Shown: piece by piece, positions 1 through 8,347 of the stretch
Layout of the letters: each line of letters opens with the position of its first letter
Numbering within the stretch: position 1 is the stretch's first letter
Source of the DNA: Nocardioides sp.
Lineage (GTDB): Bacteria > Actinomycetota > Actinomycetes > Propionibacteriales > Nocardioidaceae
Length of the DNA stretch: 64,000 nt
Assembly (NCBI GenBank): GCA_030698375.1
Contig: JAUYLL010000106.1
Span: forward strand, 1 to 64,000
Direction: 5' to 3'
Position numbers and translations under genes: made by a program
The notes under the pieces: model-generated
The model's input: the letters and a program-made list of their open reading frames with translations, nothing else
Told to the model about the DNA's origin: nothing
Database searches by the model: none

Positions 1-1588
1 TCGTGAACTGCGAGACGATGATCGTCACGGTGAAGTTGATCAGCATGCCGATCGTGCCGAAGCCGGTCTCGGCGATGCCGAAGATGCCATCGCCGTTGCC
101 GTAGATCTCGATCGTCCACAGCATGTAGGCCATCGTGGTTCCCAAGCCGGCGACCATGCCCGCGGTGGCACCCATCGCCGTGCAGTTCTTCCAGAAGATG
201 CCGAGGACCAGCACCGGGAAGAAGCTGGCGGCTGCCAACCCGAAGGCCAATGCGACCACCTGCGCCACGAAGCCGGGGGGGTTGATGCCGAGGTAGCCGG
301 CGACGAGGATCGCGCAGCCCATGGCGATGCGGCCCACCATCAACTGACGAGCCTCGGTGGCCTGCGGGTTGATCTTCTTGTAGTAGAGGTCGTTGGCGAC
401 CGACGACGAGATGACCAGCAGCAGCCCGGACGCCGTGGAGAGCGCCGCGGCGAGCGCACCGGCCGCCACGAGACCGATCACGGGTGCCGGCAGGCCGGCG
501 ATCTCCGGGGCGGCGAGCACCAGGATGTCGTTGTTGATCGCCACGTCGGAGAAGTTCAGCACCGTGTCGGAGGCGACACCCTCGAACGAGCTGCCGTCGG
601 CCTGCGTGATGAGCCCGACGCTGCTCCAGGTGTCGAACCACGACGGCATCGCCGAGAGCGGCTGGCCGTCGATGTCCTGGATGATGTTCAGCTTGCTGAA
701 GGCCGCGACCGAGGGGGCCGTGGTGTAAAGCAGCGCGATGAAGAACAGTGCCCACAAAGCCGAGAACCGCGCGGCCCGCACGCTCTTGGCGGTGTAGAAC
801 CGCACGATCACGTGGGGCAGACCCGCGGTGCCGAACATGAGCGATGCGGTGATCAGCATCATGTTGAGCATGTTCGTCTGGCTGAACGCCTCGGTGTACT
901 GGGCGATCCCGAGGTCGACCTGCAGCGCGTCGAGCTCGGCGAGGATCTCGCCGAAGCCGACCTGCGGCAGCGGGATGCCGGTGACCGAGGTCGAGATCGC
1001 GACCGCCGGGATCAGGTAGGCGATGATCAGGACGGTGTACTGCGTCACCTGGGTCCAGGTGATGCCCTTCATCCCGCCGAGGACGGCGTAGAAGAAGACG
1101 ATGACCATGCCGATGATGACGCCGGTCGTCGTGTCGACGTTGAGGAAGCGCTGGAAGACCAGGCCGACGCCCGCCATCTGGCCGGCGACGTAGACGAAGC
1201 TGACGACGACTGCCGCGACGACCGCGACCATGCGGGCGGTCTCGGAGTACCGGTCGCCCACGAAGTCGGGGATCGTGTACTTGCCGAACTTGCGCAGGTA
1301 CGGCGCCAACAGCAGCGCGAGGAGCACGTAGCCGCCGGTCCAGCCCATCAGGTAGACCGAGCCGCCGTACCCGTTGGTCGACAGCGCGATGATGCCGGCC
1401 ATCGAGATGAACGACGCCGCGCTCATCCAGTCCGCCGCGATCGCGGCGCCGTTGGCCGGGGCCGGGATGCCACCGCCGGCGACGTAGAAGCCGGCGGTCG
1501 TGCTCACCCGGCTCGCGTAGGCGATGTAGATGTAGACCGAGAACGTGATGACCGCGAAGATGAGGGTCCAGACCTGGATCTCGCTCAT
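1..1588 (-). CDS. Sodium:solute (cation/acetate-type) symporter, 3' end outside window
   Basis: Large subunit of an SSS-family transporter that would couple Na+ to uptake of a small carboxylate such as acetate, in the plasma membrane. About 529 residues are visible; the C-terminus lies beyond position 1. The protein begins MSEIQVWTLIFAVITF and has many hydrophobic helices, an ADWMSAASFISMAG helix near residues 52-65, a GTAGLPHVIVRFYT segment and an ALSTASGLLLVISS helix typical of the sodium site. Its ATG overlaps the stop of the upstream DUF4212 gene by 4 nt, so the two are translationally coupled. The family resembles ActP and VC_2705-type symporters; the substrate is inferred. Confidence 0.88.
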   Translation of the reverse strand, partial: MSEIQVWTLIFAVITFSVYIYIAYASRVSTTAGFYVAGGGIPAPANGAAIAADWMSAASFISMAGIIALSTNGYGGSVYLMGWTGGYVLLALLLAPYLRKFGKYTIPDFVGDRYSETARMVAVVAAVVVSFVYVAGQMAGVGLVFQRFLNVDTTTGVIIGMVIVFFYAVLGGMKGITWTQVTQYTVLIIAYLIPAVAISTSVTGIPLPQVGFGEILAELDALQVDLGIAQYTEAFSQTNMLNMMLITASLMFGTAGLPHVIVRFYTAKSVRAARFSALWALFFIALLYTTAPSVAAFSKLNIIQDIDGQPLSAMPSWFDTWSSVGLITQADGSSFEGVASDTVLNFSDVAINNDILVLAAPEIAGLPAPVIGLVAAGALAAALSTASGLLLVISSSVANDLYYKKINPQATEARQLMVGRIAMGCAILVAGYLGINPPGFVAQVVALAFGLAAASFFPVLVLGIFWKNCTAMGATAGMVAGLGTTMAYMLWTIEIYGNGDGIFGIAETGFGTIGMLINFTVTIIVSQFT

Positions 1589-1863
1589 GAGTGGTGCACC
1601 TCCTCCTCGTACTCGTCGATGCCGTACGAGGCGTCGAGCTTGTCCATGCGCCACACGTAGATCGCGATCAGCGCGACGAAGGTGATGATCGATCCCTGCT
1701 GCGCGAACCAGAAGCCCAGCGGGAAGCCGAGGATCTCGATCTTGTTCAACGCCTCGACGAAGAGGATCCCGGCACCGAAGGAGACCAGGGCCCAGACCGT
1801 CAGCAGCACCGCCATCAGCCTCAAGTTCTTGCGCCAGTACTCCCGGCGCTGTGACTCATCCAT
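1585..1863 (-). CDS. DUF4212 small subunit of sodium:solute symporter
   Basis: A 92-residue membrane protein with two predicted transmembrane helices (roughly residues 15-37 and 47-70) that accompanies SSS symporters of this subfamily. The ATG at 1863 was chosen because AGGAGG lies 8 nt upstream; an in-frame extension further upstream lacks such a site. The N-terminal charged stretch DESQRREYWRKNLRLM precedes the first helix, as is usual for DUF4212. It is first in a two-gene operon with the symporter (ATGA overlap). A CRP/GlxR-like palindrome lies about 120 nt upstream. Confidence 0.85.
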   Translation of the reverse strand: MDESQRREYWRKNLRLMAVLLTVWALVSFGAGILFVEALNKIEILGFPLGFWFAQQGSIITFVALIAIYVWRMDKLDASYGIDEYEEEVHHS

Positions 1864-1984
1864 TGCGTCCGCCTCCTGAGGGCTGTTGCTGTTCCACGGG
1901 CCCCGGCGGCGCACACGCGCCGCACTGCCCTTGTCGGTGGAGCGGCAGGCAACCAGCGCGACCGCAGGGTGGTCAAGGGGTCTG

Positions 1985-2000
1985 TGTGACCCGGATCACG
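1985..2000. promoter_or_regulatory. Candidate CRP/GlxR binding site upstream of symporter operon
   Basis: TGTGACCCGGATCACG matches the TGTGAn6TCACA consensus of actinobacterial CRP/GlxR regulators in 9 of 10 defined positions. It sits in the 328-nt gene-free stretch between the DUF4212 start (1863) and the next gene (2192). GlxR-type control of acetate uptake is known in Corynebacterium, so the placement makes sense, but promoter elements were not identified. I see nothing else in this gap. Confidence 0.45.
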
Positions 2001-2191
2001 CGCGTCGATGAACGCGCAGGATCGCGCGGTCAGCGGTCGTCGAGCGGGTCCGGCGGCCCCGCCGCGAGGCCTCCGTACGCCTGACAGAGCCCCGTGGAGA
2101 CCAACCGTTCGCCGTGGGGCTCCGACCGCTCGTCGTACGGGCGCCCCCGGAGGCTGTGCCCTGGGCCACACCGGCGTCGTACTGTCGTGCC

Positions 2192-2605
2192 ATGGCCACG
2201 ACCTCGTCTGCTCCCGCCACCGGGCGCACCCGCACCCGCCGTGCCCGCGTCCCCGGCCGCGGCCAGCTGCTCGGCGCCACGATCATGGTGCTCGTCGGGT
2301 CGTTCATGCCGTGGGTCTACACGGCGCTCGGCAGCGTCTCCGGCGCGCGCGGCGCCGGGTTGTGGACCTTCTATGCCGGGGTCCTCGGCCTGGCCGGCAC
2401 CCTCATCCCGCACCGGCTCACCGCCGTCATCCACGCCACGATCCTCTCGGTCGCCTGCGTCGCCATCATCGCCTGGCAGGTGATCCACCTGCTCACCCAG
2501 ATCGGGACCGAGGGCTGGGCCCCAGGCCCCGGCCTCGTGCTCGTCCTCGGCGGCGGCATCCTCGCCGGCGTCGCGGCCCGCAACCTGTGGCGCTCTCGGG
2601 GCTGA
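2192..2605 (+). CDS. Small membrane protein of unknown function
   Basis: A 137-residue protein. The first 26 residues are polar and rich in Thr/Arg. Four hydrophobic segments follow at about 28-48 (GATIMVLVGSFMPWVYTAL), 58-72, 79-100 and 112-130. No conserved motif that I recognise. It ends shortly before the tRNA-Phe gene. The ATG was chosen because the protein then begins with a short polar leader; the longer in-frame extension would be arbitrary coding. Function unknown; probably an actinobacterial-specific inner-membrane protein. Confidence 0.65.
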   Translation: MATTSSAPATGRTRTRRARVPGRGQLLGATIMVLVGSFMPWVYTALGSVSGARGAGLWTFYAGVLGLAGTLIPHRLTAVIHATILSVACVAIIAWQVIHLLTQIGTEGWAPGPGLVLVLGGGILAGVAARNLWRSRG

Positions 2606-2659
2606 CCCGCCCCGCTCGTTCGGCCCGCCGAGGGTGCTGCGGTATGGTTTCTCCCGCTC

Positions 2660-2733
2660 GGGCAGGTAGCTCAGTTGGTACGAGCGTCCGCCTGAAAAGT
2701 GGAAGGTCGGCGGTTCGACCCCGCCCCTGCCCA
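2660..2733 (+). tRNA. tRNA-Phe (GAA anticodon)
   Basis: A complete cloverleaf can be drawn. The acceptor stem is GGGCAGG/CCTGCCC with discriminator A. The D arm contains GCTC...GAGC. The anticodon arm is TCCGC-CTGAAAA-GTGGA, giving anticodon GAA and one G-T pair. The T arm is GGCGG-TTCGACC-CCGCC. The 3' CCA is not encoded (CGA follows). The 3' half of the gene and flank is duplicated at 49144-49191, making this the probable integration site of the island. It is the intact copy, so tRNA function is preserved. Confidence 0.93.
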
Positions 2734-2739
2734 CGAGCA
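2692..2739 (+). repeat. Left attachment repeat (attL-like) inside tRNA-Phe
   Basis: These 48 bases run from the anticodon loop of tRNA-Phe (CTGAAAAGT...) through its 3' end to CACGAGCA. They are identical, base for base, to 49144-49191. Identity stops at both edges (C versus T before; A versus T after), consistent with a recombination core. Confidence 0.9.
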
Positions 2740-2744
2740 AAGCA

Positions 2745-2793
2745 GGTCCCTGACCTGCACGAAGGCCCCCACCGGGTTCCGGTGGGGGCCTTC
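2745..2793 (+). terminator. Double-hairpin rho-independent-like terminator after tRNA-Phe
   Basis: A small inverted repeat CAGGT...ACCTG (2745-2759) is followed by a perfect 15-bp stem, GAAGGCCCCCACCGG (2761-2775) with CCGGTGGGGGCCTTC (2779-2793) and a 3-nt loop. The whole unit is nearly identical to 54751-54801, and its main hairpin also recurs at 49195-49227. Confidence 0.75.
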
Positions 2794-2807
2794 GGCTTTC
2801 GCGGCTG

Positions 2808-2828
2808 GTTGCAGTTGTGGTTGCAGTT
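2808..2828. repeat. Paired GTTGCAGTT repeats at left island end
   Basis: GTTGCAGTT (2808-2816), GTG, then GTTGCAGTT (2820-2828). The same 9-3-9 arrangement in the same orientation occurs at 49030-49050, just inside the right att copy. Such paired short direct repeats near att cores resemble arm-type binding sites of tyrosine integrases; that role is inferred. Confidence 0.55.
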
Positions 2829-2885
2829 GGGTCGCCGGCCATCCGTGTGCCGGGGTCAGGACGGAGGTCGATCTAATGCACAACG

Positions 2886-3083
2886 GTTGAGTAGCGAACG
2901 TGCCATGACGATGCACTGGATCTGGTTGGCGCCTTCGCAGATCCGGGTGATCTTGGCGTCCGCCCTCCTCCGCTCGACCGGGAAGTCCTGGATGTAGTCG
3001 TAGCCGCCGAGCAACTGCACCGCATCGGTGATGATCTCCATGGCCACGTCGGAGGCGTAGCACTTGGCGGCGGCGCCGAAGAA
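2886..3083 (-). pseudogene. Acyl-CoA dehydrogenase C-terminal remnant
   Basis: About 65 residues remain, reading FFGAAAKCYASDVAMEII then AVQLLGGYDYIQDFPVER and ending NQIQCIVMARSLLN. This is the C-terminal helical domain of a short-chain-type acyl-CoA dehydrogenase, including the AVQLxGGxGY flavin/substrate region and the EGxNQIQ ending. The first ~310 residues of the family are absent, and unrelated sequence lies upstream. Some normally conserved positions are altered (YGY to YDY, EGT to EGA). It is a truncated relic near the left island boundary. Confidence 0.75.
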
Positions 3084-3209
3084 GCCGAGGGGAGCCTGAC
3101 TACGCACCGGGGCCAATCCAACAGGCGCGTCCGGATGACTCCTCGCCGTCTTGCTCCTCCCCAGTGACACATTCGTTGTGTCACAGACAGTTTGGCTCGC
3201 GTGTGCCAT

Positions 3210-3737
3210 TCAGCCGACCTGTCGGGCGAAACCGTCGAGCAACAGGTCGAGCGTGAACTCGAACTCCTCCTGACTGTCGCACCAACCGAGCACGTCGCCC
3301 TCCTTGTCGTGGATCTCAGACGCCATCATCGCGGTGACGTGGGGGACCATCTCGGCCATCTGCGCTAACTCGGCGCCATCCATCTCGCGGGCGTCCCCGC
3401 CAACCGCCGCCGGCGTGAAAACCTCCTGCACGAACCCAAGCGGCATGCTGCCGAAGCTGTGCAGTGCGCGGTGCGCGAGGTGGTAGGAGAACCCGCCCTC
3501 GACCATGGTCGCCAGCAATGCCTCGTAGATGGCGTAGACACCCACCGAGACCGTCGTTCGAGTGTTGAGCAAACCCGGCGCCCAGGGGTGACGCAGCATC
3601 ACCGTGCGCGCTGTTAGGAAACGTCGGTGAAGCGTCTGTCGCCAGGCCCGCACCAACCCGAAGTCCGTCACGATCGCCTCCTCGAGGACGAACTCCTTCT
3701 CGCCATCGGGAGTGTCGAAGTGCCGGGTCTCCTTCGG
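3210..3737 (-). pseudogene. TetR-family regulator, C-terminal domain only
   Basis: Roughly 175 residues match the TetR C-terminal ligand/dimer domain of the TetR_C_1 type, for example RTVMLRHPWAPGLLNTRTTV, AIYEALLATMVEGGF and the terminal SQEEFEFTLDLLLDGFARQVG. No helix-turn-helix is readable upstream in this frame, and the preceding ~350 nt (3738-4084) gives only low-complexity reading in all frames, apart from a short readable stretch in another frame at 3769-3972. I interpret it as a truncated or frameshifted regulator. It is adjacent to, and in the same direction as, the BVMO gene, so it may once have controlled it. No other gene is seen in 3738-4084. Confidence 0.6.
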
Positions 3738-4084
3738 CGGCGAGGCCACCGCCACACCCCCTGCATCGTCATAACCCCACGGCAGACCGCCCTCCGCAAC
3801 CTGCGTGCCCCCACCCGTCGCGGTGAAGAACGCCGGGAGCTGGGGGCTCGGGGCGGCGGTCTTCGACGTGCACGGTGAGCCCCGCTGGGCACTGAGCATC
3901 ACGGGGGTGGAGGGGCGGCTCGCCCCGCCTCGACAGCAACAGCTCGGCCAGCGACTCCTGGCGGCCGCCCACGCACTCACCACGAAGATCTCCGCCCGCC
4001 CTGCCCCACGCTGAATATCGAGGCTCCGGCTCCGGCTCCGGCCGCGGCCCGGGACGCGGGGCCGGACCCTCTCGACCCTCTCGA

Positions 4085-5779
4085 TCAGCCGGAGGCCGCC
4101 GCCGACCCCGCGCGCACCGACTGCCTCGGGCCGGAGCCCTCGGTCAGGACGAAGCTGGGGTACTCCTGGTCGATCTCCTCCTGCAGGCGACGTCGGTAGC
4201 GAGGCGCGCCGCCGAGGTAGACCATCACGCGCGGCTTGTCGTCGCGGTCCAGGTTGATGTTGTGGCCGTTGAACCAGGACTGGGTCTGGGACAGGAGCAG
4301 CTTGGCGTTCACCTCGCGCACGTGCTCCACCCACGCGACCTCCGCCTCGCGCCGCCCCTCGAAGCGGGCGATCCCGTGGCTCTCGATATGGCGCGCGGTC
4401 TCGGTCATCCAGTTGACGACGTCCTCAATGCCGCGCGGGAAGTTGGCGGTCGCCGAGCCGGATTGCGGACCCACCAGGATGAACATGTTCGGGAAGTCCG
4501 AGACCTGGACGCCGAGACAGGTCTCGGGGCCGTCCTCCCAGCGGTCCTTGAGGTGCTCGCCCTCGCCGTTGACGATCTCGATCCGGTCGAACGCCCCTGT
4601 AACCGCATCGAATCCGGTGGCGTAGACGATGGCGTCGAGCTCGAGGTCACGCACCTTGCCGCCGCCGAGGTCAAGCCTCACGCCGGCCTCGGTGACCTCC
4701 TGGATGGGGTGGGCCATGAGGTCCACGAGCTCGACGTTGTCCTGATTGAAGGCCTCGTAGAAGCCCGACTCCCCCGCCACCCGCTTCGTCCCGAAGCCAT
4801 GGTCCTTTGGGATGAGCAGGTCGGCGACCCTCTGGTCCTTGACGCGCTGTCGGATCTTCTCGGCGACGAACTCGGAGAGCTCCTTGTTCGGCCCCGGCTC
4901 CATGATGGTGTCGCGGTAGTTGCCCATGTAGAGGCCCGCGCCCTGACCGTTGTAGAGCTCCTCCCAGTGGCGCAGGCGCTCCTCCCGCGTCACGTCGGTC
5001 GACAGCGTGCGGTCAGGCCGGTGGATAAAGCCGGCGGGGGTCTCCCGGCACCAGGCGAAGATCTCGTCGTACGAGGCGCGGAGCCGGGCCATCTCCTCCT
5101 CCGAGATGGGTCCGTTGCCCAGCGGCGTGCACCAGTTGGCGTCGCGCTGTAGGACGTAGAGCTCGGAGACCTTGTCGGCCACGTCGGTGATCACCTGGAC
5201 GCCACTCGCGCCGGTCCCGATCACCGCAATGCGCTTGCCGGTGACGTCGTAGTCCTCCGGCCAGTCGAAGGTGTGGGTCTCCAGCCCGCCAAAGGAGCCG
5301 CGTCCTGCCACCCGCGGGTAGGTCGGGACCGAGAGCAGGCCCATTGCGTAGAGCACGAACCTCGCGCGGATCTGCGAGCCGTCCTCGAACGAGACGGTCC
5401 AGCGCCAGTCGGCCTCGGACCACTCCGCGCGCACGACCCGGGCGTCGAACGTGATGTGGGGCCGCAGGTCGAACCGGTCTGCGACATGTTCGAGGTAGGA
5501 CAACGTCTCCGGCTGCGCCGAGAACTTCTCCTGCCAGTCCCACTCCGCCAGCAGCTCCGGGGAAAAGGAGTACTGGTACGTGTAGGACTCCGAGTCGAAC
5601 CGGCAGCCGGGGTAGCGGTTCTTGAACCAGGTGCCGCCCAGGCCCGAGTTGGCGTCGACCACGCGCACGTCCGCGCCGATCTCGAGCAGCTGGTGCAGCT
5701 GATAGAGGCCGCACATCCCCGCGCCGATGATCAGGTAATCGACATCGGAGGCGCCGGCCCCGTCCACCTTCGTTGTCAT
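4085..5779 (-). CDS. Type I Baeyer-Villiger monooxygenase (flavin-containing)
   Basis: A 564-residue cytosolic flavoprotein that would insert an oxygen atom next to a carbonyl, converting a ketone to an ester or lactone with NADPH and O2. An FAD-binding GAGMCG motif lies at residues ~17-22, with GGTWFKNRYPGCRFDSESYTY after it. The type I BVMO fingerprint FxGxxxHTxxWP appears as FGGLETHTFDWP, followed by the NADPH Rossmann motif GTGASGVQ. Length is normal for cyclohexanone/phenylacetone monooxygenase relatives. The ATG follows a purine-rich GGAGAGAG. It is monocistronic, with its own KstR2-like operator 19 nt upstream of the ATG. A lactone product would feed the ring-opening and beta-oxidation genes of the island; the substrate is unknown. 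Confidence 0.92.
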   Translation of the reverse strand: MTTKVDGAGASDVDYLIIGAGMCGLYQLHQLLEIGADVRVVDANSGLGGTWFKNRYPGCRFDSESYTYQYSFSPELLAEWDWQEKFSAQPETLSYLEHVADRFDLRPHITFDARVVRAEWSEADWRWTVSFEDGSQIRARFVLYAMGLLSVPTYPRVAGRGSFGGLETHTFDWPEDYDVTGKRIAVIGTGASGVQVITDVADKVSELYVLQRDANWCTPLGNGPISEEEMARLRASYDEIFAWCRETPAGFIHRPDRTLSTDVTREERLRHWEELYNGQGAGLYMGNYRDTIMEPGPNKELSEFVAEKIRQRVKDQRVADLLIPKDHGFGTKRVAGESGFYEAFNQDNVELVDLMAHPIQEVTEAGVRLDLGGGKVRDLELDAIVYATGFDAVTGAFDRIEIVNGEGEHLKDRWEDGPETCLGVQVSDFPNMFILVGPQSGSATANFPRGIEDVVNWMTETARHIESHGIARFEGRREAEVAWVEHVREVNAKLLLSQTQSWFNGHNINLDRDDKPRVMVYLGGAPRYRRRLQEEIDQEYPSFVLTEGSGPRQSVRAGSAAASG

Positions 5780-5797
5780 CTCTCTCCAATCTAATCA

Positions 5798-5811
5798 ATC
5801 AAGCGCTTGCT
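5798..5811. promoter_or_regulatory. KstR2-like operator upstream of BVMO
   Basis: ATCAAGCGCTTGCT fits AnCAAGnnCTTGnT exactly and lies 19 nt upstream of the BVMO ATG. It is one of eight island copies. Confidence 0.7.
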
Positions 5812-5888
5812 GCACTTTCGAGAAGGTTATCCCACGCTTCGGCGAATCGAAAGTCGCGATAACCCTGTCCTGCTGAGGACAACGGGGT

Positions 5889-6776
5889 TCAGAGGCCGAC
5901 TATCTCGGCGTATCGACGCATGTCGCGCTCGTAATGCTCGTCCCCGATGCGGGGTGATACCACAACCTCGTCGATGCCCAAGCGGAAAGCTTCGTCGATG
6001 TAGGCCCGGTCGTCCTCCCAGTCCTTCTCGGTCATCCCCTTGCTCCGGCGCCCGACCTTGAGGGAGAGCTCGGACATGTCCCGCCCGGCGGCCTCCATCG
6101 CCTCATCGAGTTGCTCGACGAAGACACGGATGTCCTCGGGCGTGCGGCTGTATCCCGCCCATCCGTCGCCGTACTTCACGATCCGTCGCAGCGTGGACGA
6201 CGAGTTGCCGCCGACGATGATCGGCAGGCGCTCCTGCGCGGGCTTCGGGAAGCAGTAGAGCGGCTCGAAGGTGACGAACTCACCGCGGTACTCGCTCAGT
6301 TCCTTGGGAGACCAGAGCTCGCGCATGGCGGCCAGGTAGTCGTTCATCCGCGCCCCCCGGCGCTCGAACGGGACGTCGAGGGCCTCGTACTCCTCCTCCG
6401 ACCACCCCACGCCAACGCCGAACTCGAACCTTCCTCCGCTGAGCTGGTCGAGGCTCGCCACCTGGCGCGCCGTCACGATCGGGTTCCGCTGGGGCACGAC
6501 GAACACGTAGGTCCCGATTCGCAGCGTGTTGGTGCTCGCGGCGATTGCGGTCGCCAACACCAGAGGGTCGTGCACCCCGAGCGTGCGGTTCACCTCCGCG
6601 GCGCCACCGGACTCGTACGGGTACTTCGAGCGGTAGGTCGGGAAGAACACCACGTGCTCGGGCAGCCAGACCGAGTGGTACCCAATCTCCTCGATCAGCT
6701 GCGCGGCGTCGTTGGGCCAGCTCCCCGAGCGCGCCCCGGCCCCGGTGAACATCTCACTGATTCCCAGTTTCCTCAT
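5889..6776 (-). CDS. LLM-class F420-type flavin-dependent oxidoreductase
   Basis: A 295-residue luciferase-like TIM-barrel protein. Markers are the WLPEHVVFF segment near the N-terminus, LRIGTYVFVVPQRNPIVTARQVASLDQLSGGRFEFGVGVGW in the middle (cofactor-binding barrel strands) and IIVGGNSSSTLRRIVKYGDGW. Related enzymes use F420H2 or FMN for hydride transfer or monooxygenation; which applies cannot be told. The ATG at 6776 overlaps the stop of the acyl-CoA ligase (ATGA). Last gene of the operon that starts at 12490. It is paralogous to the gene at 25431-26390, sharing the EHVxFFxxYxSxYPY pattern. Confidence 0.85.
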   Translation of the reverse strand: MRKLGISEMFTGAGARSGSWPNDAAQLIEEIGYHSVWLPEHVVFFPTYRSKYPYESGGAAEVNRTLGVHDPLVLATAIAASTNTLRIGTYVFVVPQRNPIVTARQVASLDQLSGGRFEFGVGVGWSEEEYEALDVPFERRGARMNDYLAAMRELWSPKELSEYRGEFVTFEPLYCFPKPAQERLPIIVGGNSSSTLRRIVKYGDGWAGYSRTPEDIRVFVEQLDEAMEAAGRDMSELSLKVGRRSKGMTEKDWEDDRAYIDEAFRLGIDEVVVSPRIGDEHYERDMRRYAEIVGL

Positions 6777-8347
6777 GCCGGGGCTCCTTCCCTCTCGCCC
6801 TTCGCCTGCGGAGCGACCTGCTCCTTCAGGACGTGCTTCATGACCTTCATGCTCGCGTTGCGCGGCAGCTCGTCGACGAAGTAGACGTGGACCGGCTTCT
6901 TGTAGCCGGCCAGCTGCGTGCGGGCGAACTCCCGGACCGCCTCCTCGGTGAGGTCGGCGCCGGGCTTGCGGACGATCGCGGCGGAGACAGCCTCGCCCCA
7001 CCGTTGGTCGGCGAGCCCGAAGACCGCGGCGTCGGCCACCTCGTCCATCATGAGCAGCACGCGCTCGACCTCCGCGGGGTAGACGTTGGCACCACCGCTG
7101 ATGATCAGGTCCTGTGCCCGGCCGGTGAGGTAGAAGTAGCCCGCCTCGTCCCGGTAGCCGAGGTCCCCGGTGAAGTACTCCCCGTCACGCAACGCGGCTG
7201 CCGTCTTCTGCGGCTGGCCGTGGTACCCGGCGAACATCGTGTCGGCCTCGATGACCAGCTCGCCGACCTCGCCGTCGGGCAGGGTGCGGCCGTCGGGGTC
7301 GACGACCCGGACCGACGACGTGTAGAGCGGACGGCCCACGGAGGCGAAGATGTCGCGTGCCTCGCCTTGGCCGCTCCAGTCGCTACGGTTGGTGATCGTG
7401 ATAGGCCCGACTACCTCGGTCATTCCCCAGGTCTCGACGAGCCGGTCTCCGATGACGTCGACCAACCGGCGGGCCAGCTCAGGTGGCAACGGTCCGCCCG
7501 AGTGCAGCACGGACTGCAGCGTCTTCAGAGCAGCCGGGTGGGCCTCGAGCGCGGCCAGCAGGCCCGAGATCAGGGGAGTCAGGCCGAGGGTGAATGTCGC
7601 CTTCTTCTCGACCATGTGCCGGCCCCACTCCTCGGGACTCGCACCGGCGATGAAGGCGACGGTGCCCCCGGTGTAGAAGTGCGGGAAGATCACGCCCCAC
7701 AGCCCAGAGACAAACGACCAACCGCCCGGGAACGCGGCATGCCCCTGCAGTGGCAGCCGGTACGCCGAAGGCACTAGCTTGATGCAGGTCACGACCGCGC
7801 GGTGGCTGACCAGGACCCCCTTGGGGAACCCGGTCGTGCCGCTTGTGTAGCCGATCAGTGCAATGTCCTCAAGCGTCCGGTCGAGAGGCAGCGGGGTCGC
7901 ATCGGCGGCGTCGAGCGCCTCGGCGTACCCGGTGGCGCCGGCCGGGGGGTCGCTGTCAACCGCCAGCCACGCCGCCATCCCCGCGCTCCGGGTCAACTGC
8001 GCGGCCACCCCGCTCGCACCATCGGTGTGGATGAGTCCCGCAGCGCCCGAGTCCCCAAGCACGTAGTCGACCTCCGCGGCGGTCAGGCGGTCGTTGACGT
8101 GGACCGCGGTGTAGCCGCCGAGGGCGAGGCCGACGTAGATCTCCAGGGACTCGACACGAACGCCAAGCATCGCGGCGACCGAGGTGCCGGGCTGCAGGCC
8201 ACGGTCACGCAGTGCGTGGGCGAGGCGCCAGCCGTTCTCGACCACCTGCGCGAAGGTGCGCTGCTCTGCTCCGACGGTAATCGCTGTGTTGCCGGCGAAG
8301 CGCCTGCCAGCCTTGCGGAAGACCTCTCCGAGCGTCTCGTGGGTCAT
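6773..8347 (-). CDS. Acyl-CoA ligase (AMP-forming)
   Basis: A 524-residue ANL-superfamily enzyme that activates a carboxylic acid to its CoA thioester via an acyl-adenylate. The P-loop YTSGTTGFPKG lies near residues 168-178 and the adenine-binding WGMTE near 310. FTGDLGYRDEAGYFYLTGRAQDLIISGGANVYPAEVE is the hinge and C-terminal signature. The catalytic lysine is in NASMKVMKHVL near the C-terminus. Start and stop overlap neighbours by 4 nt (amidohydrolase upstream, LLM oxidoreductase downstream). With the second ligase at 21619 it suggests two acid intermediates, or a substrate plus a ring-opened intermediate, are activated. Confidence 0.9.
   Translation of the reverse strand: MTHETLGEVFRKAGRRFAGNTAITVGAEQRTFAQVVENGWRLAHALRDRGLQPGTSVAAMLGVRVESLEIYVGLALGGYTAVHVNDRLTAAEVDYVLGDSGAAGLIHTDGASGVAAQLTRSAGMAAWLAVDSDPPAGATGYAEALDAADATPLPLDRTLEDIALIGYTSGTTGFPKGVLVSHRAVVTCIKLVPSAYRLPLQGHAAFPGGWSFVSGLWGVIFPHFYTGGTVAFIAGASPEEWGRHMVEKKATFTLGLTPLISGLLAALEAHPAALKTLQSVLHSGGPLPPELARRLVDVIGDRLVETWGMTEVVGPITITNRSDWSGQGEARDIFASVGRPLYTSSVRVVDPDGRTLPDGEVGELVIEADTMFAGYHGQPQKTAAALRDGEYFTGDLGYRDEAGYFYLTGRAQDLIISGGANVYPAEVERVLLMMDEVADAAVFGLADQRWGEAVSAAIVRKPGADLTEEAVREFARTQLAGYKKPVHVYFVDELPRNASMKVMKHVLKEQVAPQAKGEREGAPA

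Noticed and set aside
812-1660. Long plus-strand ORF opposite the symporter
   Set aside because: It is a shadow of the minus-strand coding sequence, rich in Asp/Arg/His as expected for antisense of a high-GC gene, with no family features.
2671-3063. Integrase C-terminus on the minus strand near the left att (reading QLQPQLQP)
   Set aside because: The Gln/Leu/Pro repeats come from translating the GTTGCAGTT pair; there is no upstream integrase catalytic domain.
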